This document shows, piece after piece, positions 26,449-35,893 of a DNA stretch of 64,000 nt. Under the pieces are notes generated by a model, which saw only the letters and a program-made list of their open reading frames with translations, was not told the origin of the DNA and did no database searches. Within the stretch, counting starts at the first letter, position 1, and each line of letters opens with the position of its first letter. The translations under genes were made by a program, and so were the position numbers. The stretch lies in NCBI GenBank assembly GCA_964530825.1, contig CAZHCA010000023.1, forward strand, positions 1 to 64,000, given 5' to 3'. Source of the DNA: CAZHCA01 sp964530825 (GTDB lineage Bacteria; Bacteroidota; Bacteroidia; Chitinophagales; Saprospiraceae).

Positions 26449-26742
26449 GCCAGCTCAACAATTTTTGGGCTTGTCAATTTAAAAATTTCATCTATTTTAC
26501 ATAAGCAGCTGACGCTTTGCCAAAACCAAAATGCGCACAGACCGCTGGGTGCTGAAGTCGCTGCTTTTAATTAAGGAAGCTAAGGAAGTAGAACAGCCCC
26601 TCGAGCCGGCGTAGCTGGCAGCCATTGCGAAAATCGGCCCCAACTCTGCAAAAAGTAAGCATACCGGTAATTGATAGCTTATAGTGTTTTTAAGGCGAGG
26701 CGCCGCTTAGATCAGCCGGTGCCCTGAGCCGTGCAGGAAGGG
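26449..26742. other. Intergenic region
   Basis: About 290 bp between the tetR upstream sites and the next gene. No gene or clear signal was found. Confidence 0.4.
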
Positions 26743-27267
26743 TCAGAACATAGCCATTACCCCTGTCATTAGCTCGATAAAATCGGCAGCCTGGTCAGCC
26801 GCTAGGCCCGGGTCGGGATCGTTCGGCAATGAGATGTCGAACAGGTATTGGCCCCGGAAGATGACCGCCCGGTAGGTACGGCCATCCATCGCCTGATAGA
26901 CGTCAATGCCATTGACGATAGACTCCTGGTAGTTCACCATATTGACAAAACTACGCTGGACCACTTCGGGTGTAACGATGATTACTTCCCCCGTGAGATT
27001 AGCTACAGCCCCAACGAGGACATTTTGGTCGTTTACTACTGCGTTGTAAAGACCGGTTGCATCACTGGGGAGGTTTTCGTTGTAAAAAGAGCTTTCGTAA
27101 CCGGTAGGTGGTAGGACATTGAAAACGGAACGAACATCGTCTTCGGAAATGAACATTTCTTCCGGCTCCACATCATTGTCATCATCGTCATCATCACAGC
27201 TCTGCAGGAGAGGAGCAACCCCCAAAAGCATAATTAGCCAAAACAATTTTTGCATAGCAAAAGACAT
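26743..27267 (-). CDS. Acidic lipoprotein of unknown function
   Basis: A 174-residue lipoprotein. The signal ends with lipobox LLQSC near residue 24, followed by a run of six aspartates and DNDVEPEE, a surface-exposed acidic linker of the kind found on bacteroidetal lipoproteins. The remainder is a compact domain without recognised family motifs (DVRSVFNVLPPTGYESSFYN near 45). A second Met at 27255 is an alternative start. It is a single gene, with a 7-bp hairpin (27296-27316) about 30 nt upstream of its start. Confidence 0.6.
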   Translation of the reverse strand: MSFAMQKLFWLIMLLGVAPLLQSCDDDDDDNDVEPEEMFISEDDVRSVFNVLPPTGYESSFYNENLPSDATGLYNAVVNDQNVLVGAVANLTGEVIIVTPEVVQRSFVNMVNYQESIVNGIDVYQAMDGRTYRAVIFRGQYLFDISLPNDPDPGLAADQAADFIELMTGVMAMF

Positions 27268-27645
27268 TTAGGTGGTTTAAATACGTTAATTATTTGCCCA
27301 CGCGTTTACCGTGGGCGCCTAGAAATCTGGTTTGTATTATAAATCAATTTTATTGGATTTACGCGACCTTTATCACTAGCTTCGAAACCTTGGAGCGAAC
27401 GCTTCCCCCCGGCTATTTCCCACCTGCTCGCTCATTACACACCCAGCCAGGAAGGAGGGCTTATTTTTTAAAAAAATGGTCCTTTCTTCCCGCAGGCTTT
27501 GATGCCAAGATGGTGTTTTACTAGATAATAACCGTAAATATGTAAATTTCCCTAAACATTTTGAGCATCCAGCGTTGCAAAACTGTGCGGGTAGGCTACC
27601 CTTAAGGATGTTTTTTACCATTATTACCTTCACCATACTCCGTCT
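27268..27645. other. Intergenic region between divergent genes
   Basis: Contains the stem GCCCACG/CGTGGGC (27296-27302 with 27310-27316). Otherwise no gene is supported; short frames here lack family features. Confidence 0.4.
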
Positions 27646-28881
27646 ATGATGCCTGAAAATAACCGTCCCTACCACCTTGTTCTACTCGGCGCTACTGGCT
27701 TCACCGGCCAGTTCGTAGCGCGATACCTGATGCGCACCTACGGCCTGAACGAGGACTTGCGCTGGGCTATCGCCGGCCGCAATCTGGCAAAACTCCAGCA
27801 GTTACGCAGCGAACTGGGGCAAGCGGAACTGCCAATTCTTACCGCCGACAGCTCAGACGCCGGCTCCCTGGATCACCTAACACAGCAAACCAAAGTCCTC
27901 TGCACCACCGTGGGCCCCTACGCCAAGTACGGCACCGAGACAGTGGCTGCATGCGTGCGTAACGGCGCCCACTACTGCGACATCACCGGCGAAATACCCT
28001 GGATGCGTCGCATGATCGACGCCCACCACGAAGCAGCTAAGGCCAAGAAATTGAAGCTCGTACACACCTGCGGATTTGATTCTATTCCTTCCGACTTTGG
28101 CGTCCTATTCCTGCAACAGCATGCTCAGGAACGGTATGGCGCTTATTGCCAGCACATCAAGCTTGGCCTGAAGGGCGCCAGCGGCGGCTTCAGTGGCAGT
28201 ACCATCGCTAGTTTGCTGAATGTCATCGACGAAACAGCGGCCGACACAACCGGCTACAAAGTGCTGTTCAACCCCTACGGTCTCAATCCGCGCGACCAGA
28301 TGGACGGTCCCGACCAAGCTGATCTGCGGCGGGTAGTCTACGACCCCGACTTCGGCAGCTGGACCTGCCCCTTTGTGATGGCCGCCATCAACACCCGGGT
28401 GGTGCGGCGCAGCCACGCCCTGCTGGGGCGCCCCTACGGATTGAATTTCCGTTACCAGGAAGTTACCCTTACCGGTGGCGGCTTACCGGGCCGTCTGAAG
28501 GGTTATGCCGCAAGTCTCCCCCTGCGCCTGATTTTTAGTGCCAAGCCTGGCACGCTGGTGCGCAAAGTCGTGGATCGTTTGCGGCCTCAACCCGGACAGG
28601 GACCATCGGCAGCCACACTCGACAAAGGTTTCTGGGTATATGAACAGGTAGGCTTGCTGCCCGGTGGCCAGCGCATCCGGGCCCAGATCAAGGGCGATCG
28701 GGACCCCGGCTACGGATCGACCTCCAAGATGCTGGCCGAGGCAGCCGTAAGCCTCGCTCTGGATGAGCTCCCGCCCTACTGTGGAGTACTCACCCCCGCC
28801 ACCGCCTTGGGCAAGGCACTCCTAATGCGCCTGCAAGCAAATGCCGGGGTGGAGTTCCGGTTACAGCACAACGAGTCGTAA
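27646..28881 (+). CDS. Saccharopine dehydrogenase-like / trans-acting enoyl reductase family protein
   Basis: A 411-residue NAD(P)-dependent oxidoreductase-like protein. The N-terminal Rossmann motif is LGATGFTGQFVARYL near residue 14. GRNLAKLQQLRSELG follows near 43, then TTVGPYAKYGTETVAACVRNGAHYCDITGE near 86 and CGFDSIPSDFGVLFLQ near 141, all characteristic of the saccharopine dehydrogenase family that includes mycobacterial trans-acting enoyl reductases. The actual substrate is unknown and is unlikely to be saccharopine. Two adjacent ATG codons (27646, 27649) could start it. It stands alone. Confidence 0.85.
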   Translation: MMPENNRPYHLVLLGATGFTGQFVARYLMRTYGLNEDLRWAIAGRNLAKLQQLRSELGQAELPILTADSSDAGSLDHLTQQTKVLCTTVGPYAKYGTETVAACVRNGAHYCDITGEIPWMRRMIDAHHEAAKAKKLKLVHTCGFDSIPSDFGVLFLQQHAQERYGAYCQHIKLGLKGASGGFSGSTIASLLNVIDETAADTTGYKVLFNPYGLNPRDQMDGPDQADLRRVVYDPDFGSWTCPFVMAAINTRVVRRSHALLGRPYGLNFRYQEVTLTGGGLPGRLKGYAASLPLRLIFSAKPGTLVRKVVDRLRPQPGQGPSAATLDKGFWVYEQVGLLPGGQRIRAQIKGDRDPGYGSTSKMLAEAAVSLALDELPPYCGVLTPATALGKALLMRLQANAGVEFRLQHNES

Positions 28882-29180
28882 ATCCTCACCAAATAAGAAC
28901 GAAGGGTTATCAATTTGCTCAGAAGGAAACAGTAGGTTAGCTCAAACTACGGTCCACTTATATAAAGAATAGCTACCCCCAGTGGGTGACTTGGATTAAG
29001 GAACAGCCATCTCATCTACGCATTTACTTTTCGTGCACAGTTTTATCAGGAGGGCCATGCTGAGTCATTGCCAAGCCTGGCTTCTCATCTGCCGTTCGAA
29101 TAATGTCCCGGGGAATACTTATCTTCCAAATCGAAAATTAAAACCCATTACCATATTTTTAAAAATCACCTTTACCTTCT
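28882..29180. other. Intergenic region
   Basis: 299 bp. A short minus-strand coding-like stretch (RTADEKPGLAMTQHGPPDK) is visible near 29020-29105 but has no start and no recognised family. Nothing else was seen. Confidence 0.3.
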
Positions 29181-29987
29181 GTGGCACGTATAACGATCAT
29201 TGACCTGACTATAACGTTGGAGGAAACGCGTACGATACTACTGGCGGCTGCTGATGACGACGGTATGGTCAGTCGCGCCGACCTCAAGCAGTTGCTCCAA
29301 CAAACGGAAGACGACCTAAAAAGGCGGTTTTTGGAAATGTTCTACGGCTTTTTAATCAAGCTGGAAAACCGGCCGAGAATGCGAGTAACCCGGGAGGTTA
29401 TCGACAAAGGCATCACTTTCATTAATGAGCAGATCATTCCGAATTTTGAATTGCATCTTCACTTCTCTCTTAGTACGGAACAGAAAATTGCCCAAGTTCA
29501 CGAGTCGGCCCTCCCGATAGCTATGCAACTCATCCGAAGGACGACCCATAGGGTCACCCTTAGCCCCCGTGAAGTCTACCAACGCATTACTCCGCTAACA
29601 GATGGGCTATTCTTTGATGACTATGGGTCCGAAGCCGCAATGGCCATCACGCCTTTTTTTCTAGAACACCCGGACCAGCCGCTAAGTGCAGCATCTTTTG
29701 TGCAGGCCTTAGGCATAGATCCCCAAAGCCCCAAAGGCAAGGTAGAGCGTTTTGAACCCGCAGAACAAGGTCTTCGGACCTTCGTCGAACAGCACGTTCG
29801 AAGCGGGCTTTCCGAACGTGCCCGAACACTGGCAGAGCTGATGCAGACCCATCTCAACGACCTTACCATCTTCATACTTGGGGAAGATAACCACCCGGAC
29901 CTGAATTCTAATCATCCCGTTTATGTAGTGGGTAGCGGACAATACGGACACCTCGCAGGCTTTGAATCGGTAGTGATTTGGACTTAA
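29181..29987 (+). CDS. Unknown protein with C-terminal nuclease-A-inhibitor-like region
   Basis: A 268-residue protein read from a GTG start; no ATG fits upstream of the conserved-looking N-terminus. The first 130 residues are helical and charged, without a recognised family. From about residue 130 the order of segments resembles NuiA-type inhibitors: a TDGLFF box near 139, a helix ending LMQTHLNDLTIFILGE near 225-235, and a closing VYVVGSGQYGHLAGFESVV strand pair. NuiA binds and blocks a DNA/RNA non-specific nuclease. The match is by eye and weak, and no partner nuclease gene is adjacent. Confidence 0.5.
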   Translation: MARITIIDLTITLEETRTILLAAADDDGMVSRADLKQLLQQTEDDLKRRFLEMFYGFLIKLENRPRMRVTREVIDKGITFINEQIIPNFELHLHFSLSTEQKIAQVHESALPIAMQLIRRTTHRVTLSPREVYQRITPLTDGLFFDDYGSEAAMAITPFFLEHPDQPLSAASFVQALGIDPQSPKGKVERFEPAEQGLRTFVEQHVRSGLSERARTLAELMQTHLNDLTIFILGEDNHPDLNSNHPVYVVGSGQYGHLAGFESVVIWT

Positions 29988-30595
29988 AAGGCGATAGTAA
30001 GCTACGATTACTCCGTAGGGCTACCTCCCTAAATGCCAGGCGGTCAATTTTTTTTGCATTCTATTTTTCCCACGGATTCACAAGAGGATGGACCGGTTGC
30101 GGTGCAGTATTTTATCGGTATCGCGCACGGCTTACGCGGTGGCCTCACGCAGGCGTATGTGGTATTCATTTTCACCCCCGAGCGAGCAAAAAGTGGTTGC
30201 CCCCACGCCCGGCCTTCTACACAAACGTCAAGGGGATTTTGCAGCACGCATAAGAAAGGTTTGGTAGGGGTCGTTCGGAAGGTTGCGGCGGGCAGAACGT
30301 TTGGTGCAATGCAACTAAATCCTTGCCCTGTCATAAGCGGTTGTTGAATAAGAAATACCGGGAAGAGATTTGAGCCGGGATCACCCGGATGGAGGGATGG
30401 ACGGGATGCCGCGCCGACGTGAACCGCTGCTGAAAAACCATCCCGGCCATCCTGGTCATCCTGGCCATCCCGGTCAAGACAATTTCCGAGGCGCAAAGTT
30501 ACTTATTGCACAGTGTACTAATTTACCCTGTAGAATTCGAAAAAATATTTCAAAGGGTCAAATAGTCAAAAGTTTTCTGGCTTAAGGCCGAAAAA
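29988..30595. other. Intergenic region with REP-like hairpin
   Basis: 608 bp without a supportable gene. The distal part contains the inverted-repeat and tandem-repeat structure at 30383-30474. Open frames across it are artefacts of the repeats. Confidence 0.5.
30383..30474. repeat. 9-bp tandem repeat with inverted counterpart (REP-like hairpin)
   Basis: Four tandem copies of CATCCYGGY occupy 30439-30474. Roughly 30 nt upstream (30383-30408), three degenerate copies lie in the opposite orientation (GGATG-GAGGGATG-GACGGGATG), so the two arms can pair as a long imperfect hairpin. This is the architecture of REP/BIME-type extragenic elements; no associated transposase gene is present. Confidence 0.6.
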
Positions 30596-31998
30596 TTAGT
30601 CCTGTACGCAGCGGCAAGAATGCCCGAGGGACTTAGAAGTGCTGCCGCGGTCCAGCTCGCCGTAGTTGTGGTAGAAGAGGAATTTGTAGCTCCACGCGCT
30701 GCCGCTACCGCGCTCCGTAGCGCTCCAGTAGAGGCCGTAGACGCCAAGGGAGTTGAAGTCGCCATCGGAGAAGCGGTAGCCGCCTAGCCGCGCAGAAAAG
30801 CCGCTATTACCGCCCTCGATCATTGCCTTGTAAGCCGCCTTACCATCGTCCTAAGCATCATCATCGGCGCCGCCAAAGCGCTTGGCCAGATCGCGCCATT
30901 CCTGGTCGGTGGGCAGGCGCCAGCCGTTGCCTAAGGATTGGCATGCCTTTTTAGCAGCTTCCCAGGTGTAAAGCCGGCCGTACTCGGCACAATTGGCCGG
31001 ATCGTTATCGTAGCACCAGGAATCAGGAAGCTCGTAATTGAGGTTCTTGGTCATCCAGGTCAGGCCGCCGGCGGAGTATTGGATGGTGCTGTAATTTTCA
31101 CCTTTGAGGGTTACGCTCCCTTTTTTGGGGAAGGCATTGGCAACAGCTCTTCTACTCGCCGTTTCCTCCAGATCATTTTTTCTCTTTTTTGCTTCCGAAG
31201 CATAACTGCCACGTGGATATTCATCCAGGTAGCGATCATAAGCGGTGACGGTATTCGCATTCTTTGCCGTCTGCCAGGCACGGTCTTCTGCTTGGGCTGC
31301 TTGTCTACGCTGAACCTCCCGATTCATCTCATCGATCTTTTGCTGCGCTTCGCTGCTCTGAAACAGAAAAGGGAACTCGCCGTAGTTGGTCAGCAGTTGC
31401 TTGGCCCTGCTCAGCGCAACCGCCGTAGCTTGGGCCGTTTCCGCCTCGGTGATCAGGCCGATGATGCCCGTTTCATTGACCAATGGCGCGCCGGAGGTGC
31501 CCCGCGACAGGCCGATGATGTCCACTAAGATGCGGCTATCGCGCACCCGGTTGATCACGCCGGTAATTGCGACGGTAGGCACGTACCACTCGCCGTTCCG
31601 GCCGATGTAGCTAACTTGCTGATTGCGTTGGGGGGCATCCCCCGCGTAGTCCTCCTCCCAGCGGTAATTACCCGGGCGGTCGCATTCCAGCAGGGCTACG
31701 TCCCATTCCGTATTCGAACGGATCAGCCGGACCGTATATTCCCGGTAGTCACCCCGGAAGCGCAACTTGATCGTAGCCCGCTCCGCCCCCTGTTCCACCA
31801 CGTGGGCAGCGGTGGCGATGAAGAGCAAGCCGTCGCGCCCACCGGTGACGAAGCCAAAGCCGTCTTCTTCGTAGCCGCTTTCGAAGGTGGTGTGAATAGC
31901 CACCACGTTATCGCGCAATTGTTCGGCCTTACGGGTCTGCGCTGGAAGCATTGTTTGCAGAAGTCAAAGAAGGGGAGCAGGAGGTTTACTCGGTTCAT
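30596..31998 (-). pseudogene. Broken trypsin-like protease / FISUMP-domain protein
   Basis: The main open part begins at 31951 and encodes a trypsin-like serine protease domain (His in ATAAHVVEQ, Asp in WDVALLECD, Ser in GTSGAPLV), a charged helical linker (about residues 200-275), and a FISUMP domain (GLTWMTKNLNYELPDSWCYD onward). An in-frame TAG at 30848-30850 then cuts the FISUMP domain; the same frame continues to 30596 with its normal end (GFSARLGGYRF, YGLYWSATE, GHSCRCVQD). Upstream, a signal-peptide start MNRVNLLLPFF at 31998 is out of frame by one base. These two lesions argue for a pseudogene, or for sequencing error. Confidence 0.7.
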
Positions 31999-32019
31999 GA
32001 TTATCAGGGTGATTTTTAG

Positions 32020-32617
32020 GAAACCGCCTGTAATGGTAAAGTTAGGCAATTTCTCTGGGGATACCTTCATTAAGCCAATTACATCAACTGATGGGGATGC
32101 CAAAACCCAACATCCACTCCTTTCATTGGTAGATGCTTCTAAAATCCAGGTTACGGAGGAGCAAGGAAATGCAAATGGGATTCATGAATGCTATATGGTG
32201 TAGCCGAAGGACAAAAGCTGCAGCATGGAACATGGCCAGAGCTCCTTTGATTTTGATGAAGGGTAATGATCTTCCTTGCTCCGAGACAGGTTTACACATT
32301 CATCAAACCATAGCCGAATTGAATTGTGGAGGCATTTCCGTAAATGACATCCCCCCAATATCTGGCTAAACGCCTACCTGGCTCGGGGAGGATGTGGTGG
32401 GACGACTGAAGATTTCGTATCTGGTGTGGGTAATTTTGGCCTTCCGCTGAATTTAGAAAACGCAAAGAAATCGATATTGATCAATGATTATAATGCCTCC
32501 AGTTTTAAATTCACCAATCGAAAGCGCGTTGAGCACTTGGTTGAAAATTATTCTAATTTCAGTACTGATCAGATCTGGGGACATTTCCTGAGGCTAGCCG
32601 GACAATTGACAACTTAA
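32020..32617 (+). pseudogene. Unassigned gene remnant
   Basis: Coding-like peptides follow one another in different plus-strand frames: VKLGNFSGDTFIKP up to a stop at 32203, a middle piece with LHIHQTIAELNCGGISVND, then from 32348 a longer piece with GVGNFGLPLNLENAKKS and DQIWGHFLRLAGQLTT ending at 32617. None has a proper start. This looks like one gene broken by several frameshifts. The family is not recognised. Confidence 0.35.
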
Positions 32618-32645
32618 AAAGCAAAGATTTTAAAAATAGAAAATT

Positions 32646-33426
32646 ATGAAAAAACCAGCATTAATCACTGGAGCAAGCAGCGGAATAGGCAGAGCGTTGG
32701 CACGCATTCATGCCCAAAGAGGAGGCGACTTAATCATCGTAGCCAGAAGGCTGAAAAAACTCGAAGAACTCAAGGTAGAATTGGAGGCCAAGCACAAGGT
32801 GCACGTAGTACCTATTTGCAAAAGACCTGGGTACACCGGGAGCTGCTAAGGAACTTTTTTATGAGGTCAAAAAGCATAATATTCAGGTGGATTACCTGAT
32901 CAATAATGCCGGGTTTGGGCTAAGGGGCAAATTCTACGAGTGAGACTGGGAGCGACAAATTGAGATGATCAACCTCAACATGATTGCATTAACCGAGTTG
33001 ATGTATTTGTTTTTGCCGGAAATGGTCAATAGGAACGCAGGTAAGATCCTGAATGTATCATCTACGGCTTCTCTTCTGCCGGGCCCACTGCAGGCTGTAT
33101 ATTATGCCACTAAAGCCTATGTTACATCAATAAGCAATGCAGTAGCCGAAGAATTGCACGATACGAACGTTACCGTTACTGCGCTGATGCCCGGTGCAAC
33201 AGAAACGGAGTTTGCCAGCACGTCAGGCTTAAACAGAACCGATCTGTTCAAAAAAACCGCTAGTGCCGAAAGCGTGGCGGAAGATGGCTACAATGCCATG
33301 ATAAAAGGCAAATTAGGCGTCGTATCGGGTTTGACTTTTTCACAAAAAGTGTCACTATCCCTAATTCCATTAATGCCCAGTAAAATGGTACTTAAACAAG
33401 TGAGAACTATGCAGGAGTTGAAGTAA
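32646..33426 (+). pseudogene. Short-chain dehydrogenase, frameshifted and interrupted
   Basis: A classical SDR of about 260 residues in its intact form. The first frame (from ATG 32646) has the cofactor motif TGASSGIGRALA and ends early after VVPI near 32815. A +1 shift restores the family sequence (KDLGTPGAAKELFYEV, then YLINNAGFG). A TGA at 32941-32943 then interrupts FYE-DWERQ. After it, the frame continues with NVSSTAS, the catalytic YYATKAY (Tyr and Lys) and MPGATETEFA to 33426. One frameshift plus one nonsense codon make it non-functional unless the sequence is in error. Confidence 0.85.
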
Positions 33427-33787
33427 AGAGCCGTTATTGCGGTGGAGATGGCAACCCGCCTGATGCCAATTTGCAACAATACGACCAACATTCCCACCAA
33501 TAGCTCAAGCCCCGCTTGGCGGTACCGCATACATGAGCGGCAATGTTGCAACCTCTATTCTATAATTTCAAAACACTGTTACCTATGAAGGCGAGATACC
33601 CTTGCACTTTTTATTCACAATCATCGGTTTGCTTGCCCAGATAAGCATTACGACCGAGTGTTAAGCCTCAAGGCTGGGGGTGGCACCCACTGGCTAAAGG
33701 ATGATTTTATTTCAGATAGAACTCAATGGGTAAGCGAAATCGCTGTACCTTTATCTATATCAAATTCAAACCCATATCACACCTGAC
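33427..33787. other. Intergenic region
   Basis: 361 bp after the broken dehydrogenase. No gene, clear promoter or repeat was recognised. Confidence 0.4.
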
Positions 33788-34600
33788 ATGAACCCAAAAG
33801 ACATCCCTGCCTCGGTAGCCGACCGTATCCTTGACTTCTTCAATCGCGTCCGAGAAGTATCAGATATCACCGACACGCTCATCGAGGACGACCCCTCCGA
33901 CGGTCCGGGCCGTACAATTGGTCCTACCTTGGCCTCCCGCATTCTGCGCACGCGTTCCGAACAAGAGTTCAATCGATTTGAAGACCTGAAGCAACTGGAT
34001 GCCATCTCCGGCTTTGGGGAGGGGACCTGGAAAGACCTCGCCTATACCTTTGGCCGCACGGCAGCCGAAGCTTTTCGCGACAACCTGTACAAGAATAACC
34101 TTCTTTTTCGGGAGAACTGGCCCGTCTGGTTCTTCGAATTCCCCATCGAAGATAAGGAGCTATTCGAGGAGTTGGGATTTAGGGATGAAACTTATCGGGC
34201 CTTCATTTCCACCAAACTCGAAGAAGTTGCCCGGCAGGAATCCGTGGTAGACAGCCTGGCGGAATCCGCCATACGCAACGCCAAAGAAGCCCCCCTAGAC
34301 CGCTTCCAAGACCCGACCCTGTCCGCGCTCAGTTTCGCTATCTGGTTTTACCGGTTAGATCCTGGGAACTGGTTCAGTTTCGACCGGATGTACGAGCAAA
34401 CCACTACTTACTTTGACTACCACACCCCCAAATATTCCTTCCAAAAGAGAAATTTTAACACCTTGCTGGAGTTTGTTGCCCTCCGGGGGATACCCGGCAC
34501 GATCATGGATCCGGCGGGCATCGCGGCGCCCGATCTGGTCACGATCCTGAATTATCCCGAACAGCGTATCACCATCTGGATGAGCACCTTGTATGATTAG
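33788..34600 (+). CDS. Unknown protein with helix-hairpin-helix-like N-terminal module
   Basis: A 270-residue cytoplasmic protein without a signal peptide. Residues 5-90 form a helical module (IPASVADRILDFFNRV, DDPSDGPGRTIGPTLASRIL, FNRFEDLKQLDAISGFGEGT) whose last part resembles a ComEA-type helix-hairpin-helix. The rest is helical and rich in Trp/Phe with no family recognised. A second, degraded copy lies at 54226-54565, so this is a multi-copy family in the genome. The start ATG follows a weak A/T-rich leader. No operon partner. Confidence 0.6.
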   Translation: MNPKDIPASVADRILDFFNRVREVSDITDTLIEDDPSDGPGRTIGPTLASRILRTRSEQEFNRFEDLKQLDAISGFGEGTWKDLAYTFGRTAAEAFRDNLYKNNLLFRENWPVWFFEFPIEDKELFEELGFRDETYRAFISTKLEEVARQESVVDSLAESAIRNAKEAPLDRFQDPTLSALSFAIWFYRLDPGNWFSFDRMYEQTTTYFDYHTPKYSFQKRNFNTLLEFVALRGIPGTIMDPAGIAAPDLVTILNYPEQRITIWMSTLYD

Positions 34601-34775
34601 AACTGAGTAGGTTTTTCTGATCTGGCCAAACAAACCGGGAAAACCTCCTCATCTCCCTTTTTCCTTAGCCCCATACCCAAAAAAAGGTCTGGCTTGGCAT
34701 TTTTGACTAAAAGCCGATAAAAGCTTAACTTACTATTGACTTCCCGGAGTCGCCCGCCACAAAAACCTATACATC

Positions 34776-35330
34776 ATGTCCAAAACGCTCGTCGCTTACC
34801 ACTCCTTTTCCGGTAACAATCGTTTCTTGGCAGAAAAAATTGCCACGCTCCTCGAGGCGGACCTCCAGCCTATACAACCACGCTTTAAGCACCCGGGCAT
34901 CCTATACCTGCTTTCCCTGCTGAAGTGGCGCTCGGGTATCCGGATTGATGCCGCCCAGTTGGAGCCCTACGACGAAGTCGTTATGCTCGGGCCTGTCTGG
35001 GGTGGGCTGCTGATCGCCCCTCTGCGCGACCTGATTCGCCAGTGCAAACAAACGGGTAAACCTTTCCACTTCGCTACCTGCTGTGGCTCGGCTGACGAAC
35101 AAAAGAATGACCGCTACGGCTACGAGCAGGTCCTGGAAGCAGTGCGCCAGCTAGGTGGCGAACTCGCCAAATCCTGCGAAGCCCTACCCGTAGGATTAGT
35201 CCTTCCGGCCGGCACCAATCCAGAAGACAAAGAATTAATGGAGCTGCGCCTGAACGACGACAACTATCCGGGCGCCATGGAAGAACGATTGCGATCGTTC
35301 GTAGAAAAAATGAGCCCGGTTTCAGCTTAA
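34776..35330 (+). CDS. Flavodoxin family protein
   Basis: A 184-residue flavodoxin-like protein. The FMN phosphate loop is YHSFSGNNRFLAEKIA at residues 8-23, and the isoalloxazine loops are GPVWGGLL near 72 and ATCCGSADEQKNDRYGYEQ near 98, as in flavodoxin/NAD(P)H:quinone-like proteins. It is likely a cytoplasmic electron carrier or FMN reductase; the partner is not evident nearby. A weak promoter (TTG 34703, TAACTTAC 34726, spacing 20) precedes it. Confidence 0.8.
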   Translation: MSKTLVAYHSFSGNNRFLAEKIATLLEADLQPIQPRFKHPGILYLLSLLKWRSGIRIDAAQLEPYDEVVMLGPVWGGLLIAPLRDLIRQCKQTGKPFHFATCCGSADEQKNDRYGYEQVLEAVRQLGGELAKSCEALPVGLVLPAGTNPEDKELMELRLNDDNYPGAMEERLRSFVEKMSPVSA

Positions 35331-35439
35331 GCGTATATTTTTCTTGCAGCTTTGATAACGCTGATATCCCCTTGGATAAGTAGCCGATTCTGATAGGGGC
35401 TAGGCGCTTTTTTTCACATCAAGACCTAAAGCACCGACC

Positions 35440-35883
35440 ATGCTGCAAGACACCAAAATCGACCCCAAAATTCAACTGGCTGGCCTGTGGGTGGCAACCA
35501 TCCTACTTTACCTGTATGGCGATCTCTTCTCCATGTGGATACCTCAAAAACTGCAGGGACTGCTGGACGGCCGCATGGGATCGGGCGCTACGACCCCGGG
35601 AAGATTACTGGCGGTAGGTGTGGCTATGGCGATCCCCCCTTTCATGGTAGCCCTTTCCCTGACTTTGCCGGCCCCAATTAACCGGTGGGCCAATGTGATC
35701 GTGGGGGTCTTATATACCCTTTTCGTCCTGCTCGTTTTGCTCTTTTCTTCTTTTGACGGCTGGTATAATTTTTTCATCCTATACAGCATTATCGAAATCA
35801 TTTTCACGAGCTGGATCGTCTTCACCGCTTGGCGCTGGCCCCGCGAAGGCCATGTTGCTCGCCAATCCTCTTCCATCGCCTAA
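35440..35883 (+). CDS. DUF6326-like membrane protein
   Basis: A 147-residue protein with four predicted membrane helices (about residues 15-35, 55-78, 84-103 and 108-130) and the opening LAGLWVATILLYLYGDLFS, which fits the DUF6326 family. Function unknown. It is followed 10 nt later by two DUF4386-like genes, together forming a small membrane-protein operon. Confidence 0.65.
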   Translation: MLQDTKIDPKIQLAGLWVATILLYLYGDLFSMWIPQKLQGLLDGRMGSGATTPGRLLAVGVAMAIPPFMVALSLTLPAPINRWANVIVGVLYTLFVLLVLLFSSFDGWYNFFILYSIIEIIFTSWIVFTAWRWPREGHVARQSSSIA

Positions 35884-35893
35884 ATTGACGTTT

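Noticed and set aside
27376..27675. 99-codon minus-strand frame overlapping the next gene start
   Set aside because: Overlaps the divergent gene start and has no recognisable features.
30439..30474. CRISPR-like array
   Set aside because: Units are 9 bp, contiguous and lack spacers.
30370..30585. Collagen-like HPGHPGHPG open frame
   Set aside because: Produced by translating the 9-bp tandem repeat; no start context or signal.
31616..32203. Plus-strand open frame opposite the protease gene
   Set aside because: Most of it is antisense to the protease domain; only the last part (from about 32020) looks coding and is listed as a remnant.
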